DNA of 64,000 nt from Amycolatopsis tolypomycina (GTDB lineage Bacteria > Actinomycetota > Actinomycetes > Mycobacteriales > Pseudonocardiaceae), in contig NZ_FNSO01000002.1 of the NCBI RefSeq assembly GCF_900105945.1, positions 372,001 to 436,000 on the forward strand, given 5' to 3'. Positions 1-7,766 of the stretch are shown one piece after another. Every line of letters begins with the position of its first letter. Position 1 is the stretch's first letter. Under the pieces are notes generated by a model. That model did no database searches. It saw only the letters and a list, made by a program, of their open reading frames with translations, and was not told where the DNA came from. The translations under genes were made by a program, and so were the position numbers.

Positions 1-144
1 GCCGTCGCGGGCGTCCGACAGCAGGCCCGCCACGTCGTCGTCCGCGGCCGCCTGCAGGGCCAGGTGCTCGTACAGCGGCGAGACCCCGCGGGCCTCCACT
101 TCCGCGAACGTGCGGAGTATCCCCTTGATCGCGTCCAGGTCCAT
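1..144 (-). CDS. DUF2332 family protein, N-terminal part
   Basis: Only the first 48 codons are in the window; the gene continues past base 1. The ATG at 142-144 is followed by a peptide beginning MDLDAIKGILRTFAEVEARG and then SPLYEHLALQAAADDDVAGLL. This resembles the start of actinobacterial DUF2332 proteins, whose function is unknown. It lies 7 bp downstream of the MaoC gene on the same strand, so the two are probably co-transcribed. The family call rests on a short fragment. Confidence 0.6.
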   Translation of the reverse strand, partial: MDLDAIKGILRTFAEVEARGVSPLYEHLALQAAADDDVAGLLSDARDG

Positions 145-151
145 CAGAGCC

Positions 152-655
152 TCATTCGTGCGGCACCGGCCGGCCCGGCTGCTCCCCGCCCCGAGTCTCC
201 CCGTACGACCGCTTCGGCACCATCACCTTCCGCCGGAAGGTGCACACGATCAGGCCGTCCTGCTTGTAGCCGCGCGTCTCGACGTACACCACGCCGCGGT
301 CGTCCTTGGACTTCGACGGCGTCTTGTCGAGCACCTCGGTCTCGCCGTAGATCGTGTCGCCGTGGAACGTCGGCTTCACGTGCTTGAGCGATTCGACCTC
401 GAGGTTCGCGATGGCCTTGCCGGAGACGTCGGGCACCGACATCCCGAGCAGCAGCGAGTAGATGTAGTTCCCGACCACGACGTTCTTGCCGAAGTCGGTG
501 GTCTCCTCGGCGTAGTGCGCGTCCATGTGCAGCGGATGGTGGTTCATGGTGAGCAGGCAGAACATGTGGTCGTCGTATTCGGTGACCGTTTTGCCCGGCC
601 AGTGCTTGTAGACCGCACCGACCTCGAACTCCTCGTAGTACCGACCGAACTGCAC
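152..655 (-). CDS. MaoC family (hot-dog fold) dehydratase
   Basis: The 167-residue protein has the size and look of a single hot-dog MaoC-like hydratase acting on 2-enoyl-CoA or related thioesters. It begins MQFGRYYEEFEVGAVYKHWPG, typical of the family N-terminus, and carries NHHPLHMDAHYAEE at about residues 38-51, the segment that normally holds the catalytic Asp/His region. The start is GTG, preceded by GGAGATG. The substrate cannot be told from sequence; close relatives act in acyl-CoA degradation or C-methyl dicarboxylyl-CoA metabolism. DUF2332 follows 7 bp downstream. Confidence 0.8.
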   Translation of the reverse strand: MQFGRYYEEFEVGAVYKHWPGKTVTEYDDHMFCLLTMNHHPLHMDAHYAEETTDFGKNVVVGNYIYSLLLGMSVPDVSGKAIANLEVESLKHVKPTFHGDTIYGETEVLDKTPSKSKDDRGVVYVETRGYKQDGLIVCTFRRKVMVPKRSYGETRGGEQPGRPVPHE

Positions 656-798
656 TCGTCATCTCCCTGTCCGCGTAACACCGCGTGAGGCTGGTACGAC
701 ACGCATCCGTAGTGAGGAGTACCCTCAACCATCGGTGTTCGCGCGTCAACGCGAGCCCCACCACTGTCACTCCCGGCCCGAAGGAGGTGAGGAACCCG

Positions 799-867
799 AT
801 GAGTAGTGGCGATAGTCCGCTCCCTAGTAGTCCCAGCGTTCCCACCTCTCGGGTCGTCTCCAGGTAG
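799..867 (+). CDS. Proline-containing leader ORF upstream of corA
   Basis: The perfect ribosome-binding site AAGGAGGTGA (781-790) is followed 8 bp later by ATG and 22 sense codons ending in TAG. The peptide begins MSSGDSPLPSSPSVPTSR and has four prolines, one after an acidic-Ser pair. Codons 12-15 form the left arm of a perfect hairpin (833-843 pairing with 882-892). The layout of short ORF, overlapping hairpin and downstream Mg2+ transporter gene parallels known Mg2+-responsive leader peptides such as MgtL of Salmonella. Its expression and role are inferred. It is too short for database support and could be chance, but the Shine-Dalgarno match is the best in this neighbourhood. Confidence 0.5.
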   Translation: MSSGDSPLPSSPSVPTSRVVSR

Positions 868-922
868 GCCTTCTCAACTCCGGGAACGCTGGTGTGTCGC
901 CGGGCGGACGTCTTTTCCGCCC
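833..922 (+). promoter_or_regulatory. Structured 5' leader of corA (two hairpins)
   Basis: CCAGCGTTCCC (833-843) pairs perfectly with GGGAACGCTGG (882-892) around a 38-nt loop. A second stem, GGGCGGA (902-908) with TCCGCCC (916-922), follows. The 312-bp gap between the MaoC gene and corA therefore holds the leader ORF plus two stems. The arrangement could act as an attenuator or translational switch. I could not match it to the M-box consensus. Confidence 0.45.
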
Positions 923-967
923 CTGGTCCGTCGTCTCGCACGACCACGCACGACACCAGGAGATCCC

Positions 968-2050
968 ATGCCTGCCATTCCCTCGCTCGGCGGCCTCCGC
1001 GGCCGCGGCAACAAGGGCGCCGTCCCGGTCCGCCCGGTTCCGGTGCCGCTGTCCGCGTACGTCGTCGACTGCGCCGTGTACGTCGCCGGTGAGCGCCTGC
1101 CCGGCCGCTGGACGCACTCCGAGGCCATCAAGGAGGTCCGGAAGCGGCACGAGGGGTTCGTCTGGATCGGGCTGCACGAGCCGGACGCCCAGCAGATCCA
1201 GGGCGTCGCCGACACGTTCGGGCTGCACGAGCTGGCGGTCGAGGACGCGCTCGAAGCGCACCAGCGGCCGAAGCTGGAGCGCTACGACGACACGCTGTTC
1301 CTGGTGGTCAAGACCGTGCGGTACGTCGAGCACGAGTCACCGACGACGGCCAACGAGATCGTCGAAACCGGCGAACTCATGGTGTTCCTCGGCCGCGACT
1401 TCGTGATCACCGTGCGGCACGGGAACCACTCGGGGCTGGCGCGGCTGCGGCGTGAGCTGGACGACGACCCGGAGCGGCTGCAGCTGGGGCCGTCCGCGGT
1501 GGTGCACGCCATCACCGACCACGTCGTCGACCACTACCTGGACGTCACCGGGCGGATCGAGACCGACATCGACGAGATGGAGGCGCAGGTCTTCGCGCCC
1601 CGCTCGCAGGTCAGTGCCGAGCAGATCTACCTGATGAAGCGGGAGGTCCTCGAGCTGCGCCGGGCGGTGATGCCGCTGGCGACGCCGATCCAGCGCCTGG
1701 CCGAGGGCTACACGCGGCTGGTGCCGGACGAGGTCCGCTCCTACTTCCGCGACGTCGCCGACCACCTCACGACCGTGTCCGAGCGGGTCGCGGCGTTCGA
1801 CGAACTGCTGTCCACCCTGGTCGACGCGACCGTCGCGAAGATCTCGCTCCAGCAGAACACCGATATGCGCAAGATCACGTCGTGGGCGGCGATCATCACC
1901 GTGCCGACGATGATCGCCGGTATCTACGGGATGAACTTCGACTACATGCCCGAGCTGCACTGGCAGTTCGGCTACCCGCTGGTGATCACCCTGATCCTCG
2001 GGATCTGCCTGTTGCTGTACCGAATATTCCGGAAGAACGGCTGGCTCTAG
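968..2050 (+). CDS. corA: Magnesium/cobalt transport protein CorA
   Basis: This 360-residue protein belongs to the CorA family of pentameric inner-membrane Mg2+/Co2+ channels. The long N-terminal part is the cytoplasmic funnel domain. The C-terminus has two membrane segments, the first ending in the selectivity motif YGMNF at about residues 320-324, followed by a periplasmic loop and a short basic tail ending RKNGWL. The ATG at 968 has AGGAG 5 bp upstream. The frame is open further upstream to about 806, but that stretch overlaps the leader hairpin and has no ribosome-binding site. M. tuberculosis corA (Rv1239c) lies next to sugC; here extra genes separate the two. Confidence 0.95.
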   Translation: MPAIPSLGGLRGRGNKGAVPVRPVPVPLSAYVVDCAVYVAGERLPGRWTHSEAIKEVRKRHEGFVWIGLHEPDAQQIQGVADTFGLHELAVEDALEAHQRPKLERYDDTLFLVVKTVRYVEHESPTTANEIVETGELMVFLGRDFVITVRHGNHSGLARLRRELDDDPERLQLGPSAVVHAITDHVVDHYLDVTGRIETDIDEMEAQVFAPRSQVSAEQIYLMKREVLELRRAVMPLATPIQRLAEGYTRLVPDEVRSYFRDVADHLTTVSERVAAFDELLSTLVDATVAKISLQQNTDMRKITSWAAIITVPTMIAGIYGMNFDYMPELHWQFGYPLVITLILGICLLLYRIFRKNGWL

Positions 2051-2089
2051 TCCCCTTCCTCCCCACCGGATTCTTCGGAGAACCTCCTC

Positions 2090-2206
2090 ATGTCCAAGAT
2101 GCTGTCCAACCTGAAGTTCTGGGCGCTCGCGCTCAGCGTGCTGTGGATCGTCGTCATCACTTTCGTCATCGCCGCCGACCCGGGGTTCGCGCACGGGATG
2201 AAGTGA
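2090..2206 (+). CDS. Small single-span membrane protein
   Basis: A 38-residue ORF begins ATG with GGAG 6 bp upstream and reads MSKMLSNLKFWALALSVLWI followed by VVITFVIAADPGFAHGMK. One hydrophobic helix spans about residues 10-29. It starts 39 bp after the corA stop and could share its transcript. No family is recognised. A regulatory or accessory role for CorA is only a possibility from the position. Confidence 0.5.
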   Translation: MSKMLSNLKFWALALSVLWIVVITFVIAADPGFAHGMK

Positions 2207-2231
2207 CGCCCCGGGGTCGTACCCTGGGCGC

Positions 2232-2882
2232 ATGCCGAAAGCGCTGGTCGTCTCCGACGAGGTCGACGAGCGGCTGTGGACCGACGCGGTCCGCGCCGTC
2301 TCCGTCGACCTGGTCATCGGCGCCGGCGACCTGCCCTACGACTACCTGGCGTTCCTGGCGAGCGCGCTCGACGTGCCGTGCGTGTTCGTGCCCGGCAACC
2401 ACGACCCCGACCTGAGCGGCTACACCCGCTACGGCGGGCTGTCCATGAAGGACGGTTTCCCGACGGTCTGGCCCGGCCCGGCGGGCGGCATCAACGCCGA
2501 CGGACGGCTCGTCGACGTCGCCGGCCTGCGGTTCGCCGGGCTCGGCGGCTCGGTCCGCTACAACGACGGGCCGAACCAGTGGACGCAGCGCCAGCAGGCC
2601 CGGCGGGCCCGCGGGCTGGTCCGGCGCGCCCGCTTCCGGCGGTGGCGCGACGGGCGCGACGTCGACGTCCTGCTGACGCACGCGCCGCCGCGGGGCCTCG
2701 GCGACCGCGAGGACCCGCCGCACCGCGGGTTCGCGTGCCTGCACCGCACGATCGAGGCACTGCGCCCGAAGTGGCTGCTGCACGGGCACATCCACCCCCA
2801 CGGCGAGCCGGTGCCGGACCGCGTCGCCGGCACGACCCGGATCCGCAACGTGGTGGGCCACCGGATCATGGAGTTCGGATGA
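2232..2882 (+). CDS. Calcineurin-like metallophosphoesterase
   Basis: The 216-residue protein shows the conserved blocks of the family: an N-terminal Asp in VVSDEVDERLW in place of the usual DxH, GAGDLP, PGNHDPD, THAPPRG, and HGHIHPHG near residue 182. These normally bind a dinuclear metal centre and hydrolyse phosphoesters. It is probably cytoplasmic because no signal peptide is seen. The stop overlaps the start of the downstream ParB-like gene (ATGA), so the two are co-translated. The substrate is unknown. Confidence 0.85.
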   Translation: MPKALVVSDEVDERLWTDAVRAVSVDLVIGAGDLPYDYLAFLASALDVPCVFVPGNHDPDLSGYTRYGGLSMKDGFPTVWPGPAGGINADGRLVDVAGLRFAGLGGSVRYNDGPNQWTQRQQARRARGLVRRARFRRWRDGRDVDVLLTHAPPRGLGDREDPPHRGFACLHRTIEALRPKWLLHGHIHPHGEPVPDRVAGTTRIRNVVGHRIMEFG

Positions 2883-3718
2883 AAGAGACGGGATTCCCCC
2901 GCGCCGACGCGGAAAACGACTTCCTCCGCGCGCGCCGCGGCCAGGTGCTCTCGCGGCTTTCGACGTGGCTGCGCCGCGAGCCCGACGACGTCAACATCAT
3001 GCTGCCGTTCCACGAGGTCGTGGAGGCGCTCGGCTACCTCGGCGAGCACCGGATCGGGCTGCGGGTGATCAAGCTGGAGTCGATCGTCGGCACGGTCGAC
3101 CGCAGCCGCGACTTCGACCGCCGCTTCCGCCCGACGTCCGCCCGCGTCCGCGAGCGCTGGGAACGGCTGGCCCTGGCCGCCCGCCGCGGCGAGGAGATCC
3201 CGCCGATCGAGGTCTACCGCGTCGGCGAGCTGCACTTCATCATCGACGGCCACCACCGCGTCTCGGTGGCGATCGCCCAGGGACTGTCCACAATAGAGGC
3301 GTCGGTGACGGCGGTGCGGACCAAACTGGACCCGAGCGGCATCCGCCACCGCGGCGACCTGATCGTCAAGGACTACCGCCGCCTGTTCCTCGAGCGCGTC
3401 CCGCTGACCGGCCACGCCCGCGCGTCGGTGATCGTGTCGGACCCGTGGGACTACGCGAAGCTGGGCGAGCACGTGGAGGCGTGGGGCTTCCGCCTGATGC
3501 AGGACGAGGGCAAGTTCTGCGACCGGGCGAGCGTGGCGCAGCGCTGGTTCGAAGAGGAGTTCGTCCCGGTGGTGGGCATGCTGCGGCAGGCGGGCCTGAT
3601 CGGCGACCGCACGGACGCCGAGGCGTACATGTGGGTGGCGGCGGAGCGGTACCGCCTGATCCGCACGCACCGCTGGGACGACGACGTCATCGAGACGCTG
3701 AGGTCACGGCGTCACTAG
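2879..3718 (+). CDS. ParB/sulfiredoxin-fold nuclease-like protein
   Basis: This 279-residue protein has a ParB N-terminal-like module at about residues 50-135. It contains RRGEEIPPIEVYRVGELHFI followed by IDGHHRVSVAIAQG; the GHHR motif is the typical ParB-box signature. The C-terminal half is helical and unrecognised. It is not the chromosomal ParB: there is no neighbouring parA and no second HTH is evident. Start and stop overlap the upstream phosphoesterase (ATGA), suggesting functional pairing. The 3' end overlaps the convergent regulator by 15 bp. Confidence 0.75.
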   Translation: MKETGFPRADAENDFLRARRGQVLSRLSTWLRREPDDVNIMLPFHEVVEALGYLGEHRIGLRVIKLESIVGTVDRSRDFDRRFRPTSARVRERWERLALAARRGEEIPPIEVYRVGELHFIIDGHHRVSVAIAQGLSTIEASVTAVRTKLDPSGIRHRGDLIVKDYRRLFLERVPLTGHARASVIVSDPWDYAKLGEHVEAWGFRLMQDEGKFCDRASVAQRWFEEEFVPVVGMLRQAGLIGDRTDAEAYMWVAAERYRLIRTHRWDDDVIETLRSRRH

Positions 3719-4465
3719 GTGGTAGACCACCAGGGTCTGCTCGGGCCGCTCGGCCACGTGGAACGCCGCGTGCGCCACGGTGACCGGGCCCAGCCGGGGG
3801 TGGCGCAGGCGCTTGTGCCCCGCGTGGCTGAACTGGACGTCGTACTGCGGCCACCACGCGCGCACCTCGGGGCTGGCCTCGGTCAGCTCGGCCACGAGCC
3901 GGGTCACGCGGGGGTGGCCGGGGTGGCGGCCCGCGATCGCGCGCAGCCGGGCCAGGACGCCGCGCGCTTCCCGCTCCCAGTCGAGGAGCACCTCGCGGGC
4001 GGCCGCATCGGTGAACAGCCAGCGCACGACGTTGCCGCCGAGCCCGATCCCCCGGAACAGCTCCTCGGCGGCGGCGTTGAGCGCGAGGACGTCGTAGCAG
4101 ATCCCGGTGACGTACGCGGGGTTGTCACCCAGCAACGCCGGGACGCCCGCGACCTCGGGCGCAGCTTCCTCGGCGGCGCTCTCCCCGGACGTCGCCCGGC
4201 CGCCGGCGAGGCGGTGCAGGTGCTCCTGCTCGGCGCCGGTCAGCCGCAGCGCCCGGGCCAGCGCGTCCAGCACCTGGCCGGAGGGCCGCACGTCGCGGCC
4301 CTGCTCGAGGTAGGTGAGCCAGGTGGCGCTGATCCCGGCCAGCAGGGCCAGTTCCTCGCGGCGCAGCCCGGGCGTCCGCCGTCGTCCGGTGGCCGGCAGG
4401 CCCGCGTCGGCCGGGGCCAGCCGCTCCCGGCGGCTGCGCAGGAAGGCGCCCAGTTCGGTGCTCAC
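3704..4465 (-). CDS. MmyB-like XRE transcriptional regulator
   Basis: The 253-residue protein has an N-terminal helix-turn-helix (about residues 10-80, including RREELALLAGISATWLTYLE and a QGRDVRPS recognition-helix region). It continues into a long C-terminal ligand-sensing domain typical of MmyB-type regulators. The start is GTG with GGAGG 8 bp upstream. It is divergent from an oxidoreductase gene, and the 68-bp gap contains two related inverted-repeat operators. Members of this family commonly control an adjacent dehydrogenase gene, so control of the oxidoreductase and autoregulation are likely. Confidence 0.88.
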   Translation of the reverse strand: MSTELGAFLRSRRERLAPADAGLPATGRRRTPGLRREELALLAGISATWLTYLEQGRDVRPSGQVLDALARALRLTGAEQEHLHRLAGGRATSGESAAEEAAPEVAGVPALLGDNPAYVTGICYDVLALNAAAEELFRGIGLGGNVVRWLFTDAAAREVLLDWEREARGVLARLRAIAGRHPGHPRVTRLVAELTEASPEVRAWWPQYDVQFSHAGHKRLRHPRLGPVTVAHAAFHVAERPEQTLVVYHLVTP

Positions 4466-4479
4466 CCTGGAACCTCCAG

Positions 4480-4530
4480 TACCAGAATAACGCGATTCTG
4501 GATACCAGCTTAACGCGCGGCAAAGCTGGT
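4480..4530. promoter_or_regulatory. Tandem operator pair between regulator and dehydrogenase
   Basis: A direct repeat TACCAGAATAACGCG (4480-4494) and TACCAGCTTAACGCG (4503-4517) matches at 13 of 15 bases. Each copy begins an inverted repeat: CCAGAAT/ATTCTGG (4482-4488, 4495-4501) and ACCAGCTT/AAGCTGGT (4504-4511, 4523-4530). The pair fills the divergent promoter gap, as expected for a dimeric MmyB-like regulator binding twice. Confidence 0.7.
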
Positions 4531-4533
4531 GCC

Positions 4534-5580
4534 ATGCAAGCTTGGATCGCGACCGCAGAAGACGTACGCCTGTCCGAAGTGCCGGAGCCCACGCTCAAGG
4601 GCGGTGGCGTGCTCGTGGAGGTGCTCGCCGCGCACGTCCCGGCGTACACGAACGCCGTGGTGCGGGGAAACCGCGGCGGCCTGCCGGTTCCCCTGGTCCT
4701 CGGACCGTCCTGCGTCGGGCGCGTGCTCGCCGTCGCGCCGGACGTGTTCCACGTCGAGCCGGGCGACCTCGTGCTGGACACCGCGCTGCTCGACGCGGGC
4801 GGCGGCGACGAGGTCCTGGTGGGCTGGGTCGGGCTGGGCGGCTCCGGCGCCGGCAGCGAGCGCACGGATCGCATGCGCGCGGTGTGGCGCGACGGCGTCT
4901 TCGCGGAGAAAGCCCTGTGCGCCAAGGAAACGCTGGTCAAGCTGCCCGGCGCCGGGACGTACCCGGACCCGGCCCGCCTGGCGTTCCTGCCGTGGCTCTG
5001 CATCGCCGCCTCGGGGCTGCACGCGGCGGGCCCGGTGGCCGGCCGCGACGTCGCGGTGGTCGGGGCGACCGGTCAGCTGGGCGGCGCGGCGGTGCTGACC
5101 GCGCTGGCGGAAGGCGCGGCGACGGTGACGGCGGTGGGCCGCAACGAGGAGGCGCTCGGCCGGCTGGCGAAGCTCGACCCGCGCGTCCGCACCCACCGGC
5201 TGACCGGCGACCGCGCGACGGACGCGGCGGGCATCGGCCCGGTGGACGTGGCCCTCGACACGCTCGGCGCCACGCCGTCGGCGGACGCGACCATGGCCGC
5301 CTACGACAGCCTGCGGGTGCGCGGCACCCTGGTGCTCGTCGGCGGCGTGCGCCAGGACCTGCCCGTCCCGTACGGCGACCTGATGCACCGACGGCTCACC
5401 CTGCGCGGCTCCTGGATGAGCGATCAAGACACGGTGACCACGGTCTGGAACCTGGTCCGGTCCGGGGTGCTCGACCTCGCCGCGGTCGAGCTGCTGACGG
5501 CGGGCCTGGCCGACCCGGCGGCCGCCCTCGACCTGGCGGAGCGCACGACGGGCCTCGGGTTCGTCGCCCTCGTCCCCTAG
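4534..5580 (+). CDS. MDR-superfamily oxidoreductase (alcohol dehydrogenase-like)
   Basis: The 348-residue protein has a medium-chain dehydrogenase/reductase layout: a GroES-like N-terminal domain (about residues 1-150) and a Rossmann domain with a dinucleotide-binding loop VGATGQLGG at about residues 175-183. The GATG loop favours NADP(H). The structural-zinc cysteine cluster is not evident, so it may be a zinc-independent quinone-reductase-like enzyme. It is transcribed divergently from the MmyB-like gene and probably controlled by it. Its TAG stop overlaps the convergent gene's stop. Confidence 0.82.
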   Translation: MQAWIATAEDVRLSEVPEPTLKGGGVLVEVLAAHVPAYTNAVVRGNRGGLPVPLVLGPSCVGRVLAVAPDVFHVEPGDLVLDTALLDAGGGDEVLVGWVGLGGSGAGSERTDRMRAVWRDGVFAEKALCAKETLVKLPGAGTYPDPARLAFLPWLCIAASGLHAAGPVAGRDVAVVGATGQLGGAAVLTALAEGAATVTAVGRNEEALGRLAKLDPRVRTHRLTGDRATDAAGIGPVDVALDTLGATPSADATMAAYDSLRVRGTLVLVGGVRQDLPVPYGDLMHRRLTLRGSWMSDQDTVTTVWNLVRSGVLDLAAVELLTAGLADPAAALDLAERTTGLGFVALVP

Positions 5581-6287
5581 AAGGCCAGCTCCGGCGTCAA
5601 CGCCACCTGCCGCACCTGGTCGAGGGTCAGCGTGGGCTCGGGCCGCTGGGACGGCGTGTGCAGGTCCTTCCGCTCGGGCTCCCCGCTGTCGCTCGACGAA
5701 ACCGCCACATAGCCCCAAGGCGCCGACAGCGCCGCCCGGTGGACGAGCGCCCCGGTCGACTGGTCCGTCGTCAGCTGCAGCGTTCCCTGCGGCAGCCGCT
5801 CCACCGAGCACGAGATCAGGTCGTCCGGGACGCAGGAGGGGGTGGCCGAGTTCGGCGTCGGGTACAGCACCACCGTCACCGAGCCCGTCCCTCGCGCATC
5901 CGTCACCCGGACGTGCGTGCGGAAATCCGCCTCTCGAGGCGCATCGCCCACCGGGTCCGCGACGACCGCGAACGAGCCCGGCGAGAGCCGCGCGTCCGGC
6001 GCCAGCAGCGGACGCACCGCCCCGGCCACCACGCAGCTCAAGCGCTCCACCAAAGCCTCGCGCGTCGACCCGGACGGGCAGGACGGCCCCGCCACCGGAC
6101 CCCGGTTCGGCAGCACCACCACCGCCAGCCCGAGCGCCAGCACCACCACGGCCACCGCCGCCGCCCCCGTGAGCAGGTGCTGACGACGCGACCGCCGGGC
6201 CGCCGCGAGCACCCGGTCCCCGTCGAGGCCGAGCGGGGGCTCGTCTTCGGTCACGTACGCCGTCAGCAAGGACCGGACGTCTTCCAT
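5577..6287 (-). CDS. Membrane protein, putative anti-sigma factor
   Basis: The 236-residue protein has a short N-terminal cytoplasmic part, one membrane helix at about residues 38-61 preceded by RRSRRQ, and a long extracytoplasmic C-terminal domain with paired cysteines. This is the topology of many anti-sigma factors, but no zinc-binding HxxxCxxC motif is visible. Its ATG overlaps the TGA of the upstream ECF sigma gene (TGATG), the usual arrangement of sigma/anti-sigma pairs. The anti-sigma role is inferred from this coupling alone. Confidence 0.6.
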   Translation of the reverse strand: MEDVRSLLTAYVTEDEPPLGLDGDRVLAAARRSRRQHLLTGAAAVAVVVLALGLAVVVLPNRGPVAGPSCPSGSTREALVERLSCVVAGAVRPLLAPDARLSPGSFAVVADPVGDAPREADFRTHVRVTDARGTGSVTVVLYPTPNSATPSCVPDDLISCSVERLPQGTLQLTTDQSTGALVHRAALSAPWGYVAVSSSDSGEPERKDLHTPSQRPEPTLTLDQVRQVALTPELAF

Positions 6288-6775
6288 CACGACTCCTCCG
6301 TCGTCGGCGCAGGCAGAGCCACGCGCAAGGCCTCGACCCCGCGGGCCGTCTGGGACTTGACCGTTCCTTCCGCGACGCCGAGCAGCGCCGCGACCTCGCT
6401 CACCGGGAGGTCCTCGAGGAACCGCAGGACCACCATCGCGCGCTGCCGGGGCGTCAACCCGGCCAGCGCGCGCTCCACGTCGAGCCGCAACGACGGGTCG
6501 CGGCCGGGCGGCGACTCCCGATCCGGCACCGAAGACGTCACGTGCTCGCGCCCGGCGCCCCGCCGTCCGGCGAGGAACAGGTTCAGCAGGATGCGGCGCG
6601 CGTAGGCGTCGGCCGTGGCCGGGCGCACCCGCCGCCAGCGCCGGTACAGCTGGACGAACATGGCCTGGACCAGGTCTTCCGCCGCGTGCCATTCCCCACA
6701 GAGCGCGAACGCCACCCGGCGGAACCGCTGGACCCGCGCGGCGAAGTACTCGCTGAAATCGACGTCTCGTGCCAC
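6287..6775 (-). CDS. ECF RNA polymerase sigma factor, SigE-family type
   Basis: The 162-residue protein contains sigma region 2 (FSEYFAARVQRFRRVAFALC onward, with AEDLVQAMFVQLYRRW) and region 4 (LTPRQRAMVVLRFLEDLPVS, then VAALLGVAEGTVKSQTARGV). This resembles the compact sigma-70 subgroup often labelled SigE family in Streptomyces. It is distinct from the sigE/rseA pair at 30 kb. The start is GTG at 6773-6775. It is translationally coupled to the membrane protein downstream and divergent from the CPBP protease gene. Confidence 0.88.
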   Translation of the reverse strand: MARDVDFSEYFAARVQRFRRVAFALCGEWHAAEDLVQAMFVQLYRRWRRVRPATADAYARRILLNLFLAGRRGAGREHVTSSVPDRESPPGRDPSLRLDVERALAGLTPRQRAMVVLRFLEDLPVSEVAALLGVAEGTVKSQTARGVEALRVALPAPTTEES

Positions 6776-6932
6776 GCCCCTATTAGTGCGCGGGGGCCAC
6801 GAAAGGTTCAAGCGTCCCCCGTGCGAGCTACAAGCAGGTGTCCGCTCCGAGGGGACGCTTCCCGCCCGCCCGATCCCTAGCGTTCCTCGCAGAGCCGCGG
6901 GACCAGGCCGCGGACGGGACGAAGGGGTCGTC

Positions 6933-7766
6933 ATGAGGGTCGTCTGGCAGCTGCTGACGGTGGCCGCGATCGCGTTCGCCGGGCAGCAAGCGGTCGCCGT
7001 GGCCGACGGGAATCCGTGGCTCACGCTGCTCGCCGGCGGGCTGACCGCCGTGCTCGCGGTGGCCGGCTACCGGTGGGTGGTGCGGAAGACCGAGCACCGC
7101 CCGGTCACCGAGCTGAGTGGCCCGGGCGCCGGGCTCGCGCTCGGCCGGGGGACCCTGGCCGGGGTCGCGCTCTTCGCGGCCGTCATCCTCAACATCGCCC
7201 TCCTCGGCGACTACGAAATCCGGGGCTGGGGCACGGTTTCCGGCGCGATCGGGCTCCTCGGCTTCATGGCCGCCGCCGCGGTGACGGAGGAGCTGCTGTT
7301 CCGCGGCATCCTGTTCCGGTTCGTCGAAAAGTGGACCGGCACGTGGATCGCGCTGGTGGCCACCGGCCTGCTGTTCGGTCTTTCGCACCTGTTCAACGAG
7401 CACGCGAGCCTGTGGGGCGCGATCGCCATCGCCATCGAGGCCGGTGGCCTGCTGACCGGCGCGTACATCGCGACCCGCAAGCTGTGGGTGCCGATCGGCG
7501 TGCACTTCGGCTGGAACTTCGCCGCGGCGGGCATCTTCGGCACGGAGGTCTCCGGCAACGGCACCCCGCAGGGCCTGCTCGACGCCGTGACGTCGGGGCC
7601 GTCGGCCATCACCGGCGGGAGCTTCGGCCCGGAGGGCAGCCTCTACTCGGTGCTGTTCTGCCTCCTGGCGACGGGCGGGTTCCTGTGGCTGGCCCACCGG
7701 CGCGGCCGCCTGGTGCCGCGCCGCCGCGCCGAGCGGGTCGACGACGTCACTACACTTTCCCGGTGA
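6933..7766 (+). CDS. CPBP family intramembrane metalloprotease
   Basis: The 277-residue polytopic membrane protein carries the CPBP/Abi signature TEELLFRGILFRF (about residues 114-126), followed by FGLSHLFNE and HFGWNFAAAG, the histidine and Asn motifs of the family. These proteases cleave membrane substrates, but the target is unknown. Its TGA overlaps the GTG start of a sensor kinase gene, giving a three-gene unit of protease, kinase and response regulator. The start ATG follows a weak GGGACGAAGGGG ribosome-binding region. Confidence 0.87.
   Translation: MRVVWQLLTVAAIAFAGQQAVAVADGNPWLTLLAGGLTAVLAVAGYRWVVRKTEHRPVTELSGPGAGLALGRGTLAGVALFAAVILNIALLGDYEIRGWGTVSGAIGLLGFMAAAAVTEELLFRGILFRFVEKWTGTWIALVATGLLFGLSHLFNEHASLWGAIAIAIEAGGLLTGAYIATRKLWVPIGVHFGWNFAAAGIFGTEVSGNGTPQGLLDAVTSGPSAITGGSFGPEGSLYSVLFCLLATGGFLWLAHRRGRLVPRRRAERVDDVTTLSR

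Noticed and set aside
656..967. M-box (ykoK) or other known riboswitch upstream of corA
   Set aside because: Stems are present, but I could not match the conserved M-box core; only a leader ORF with hairpins can be supported.
806..967. Longer CorA with N-terminal extension from 806
   Set aside because: The extension overlaps the leader hairpin, has no ribosome-binding site and is not CorA-like; the ATG at 968 has AGGAG.
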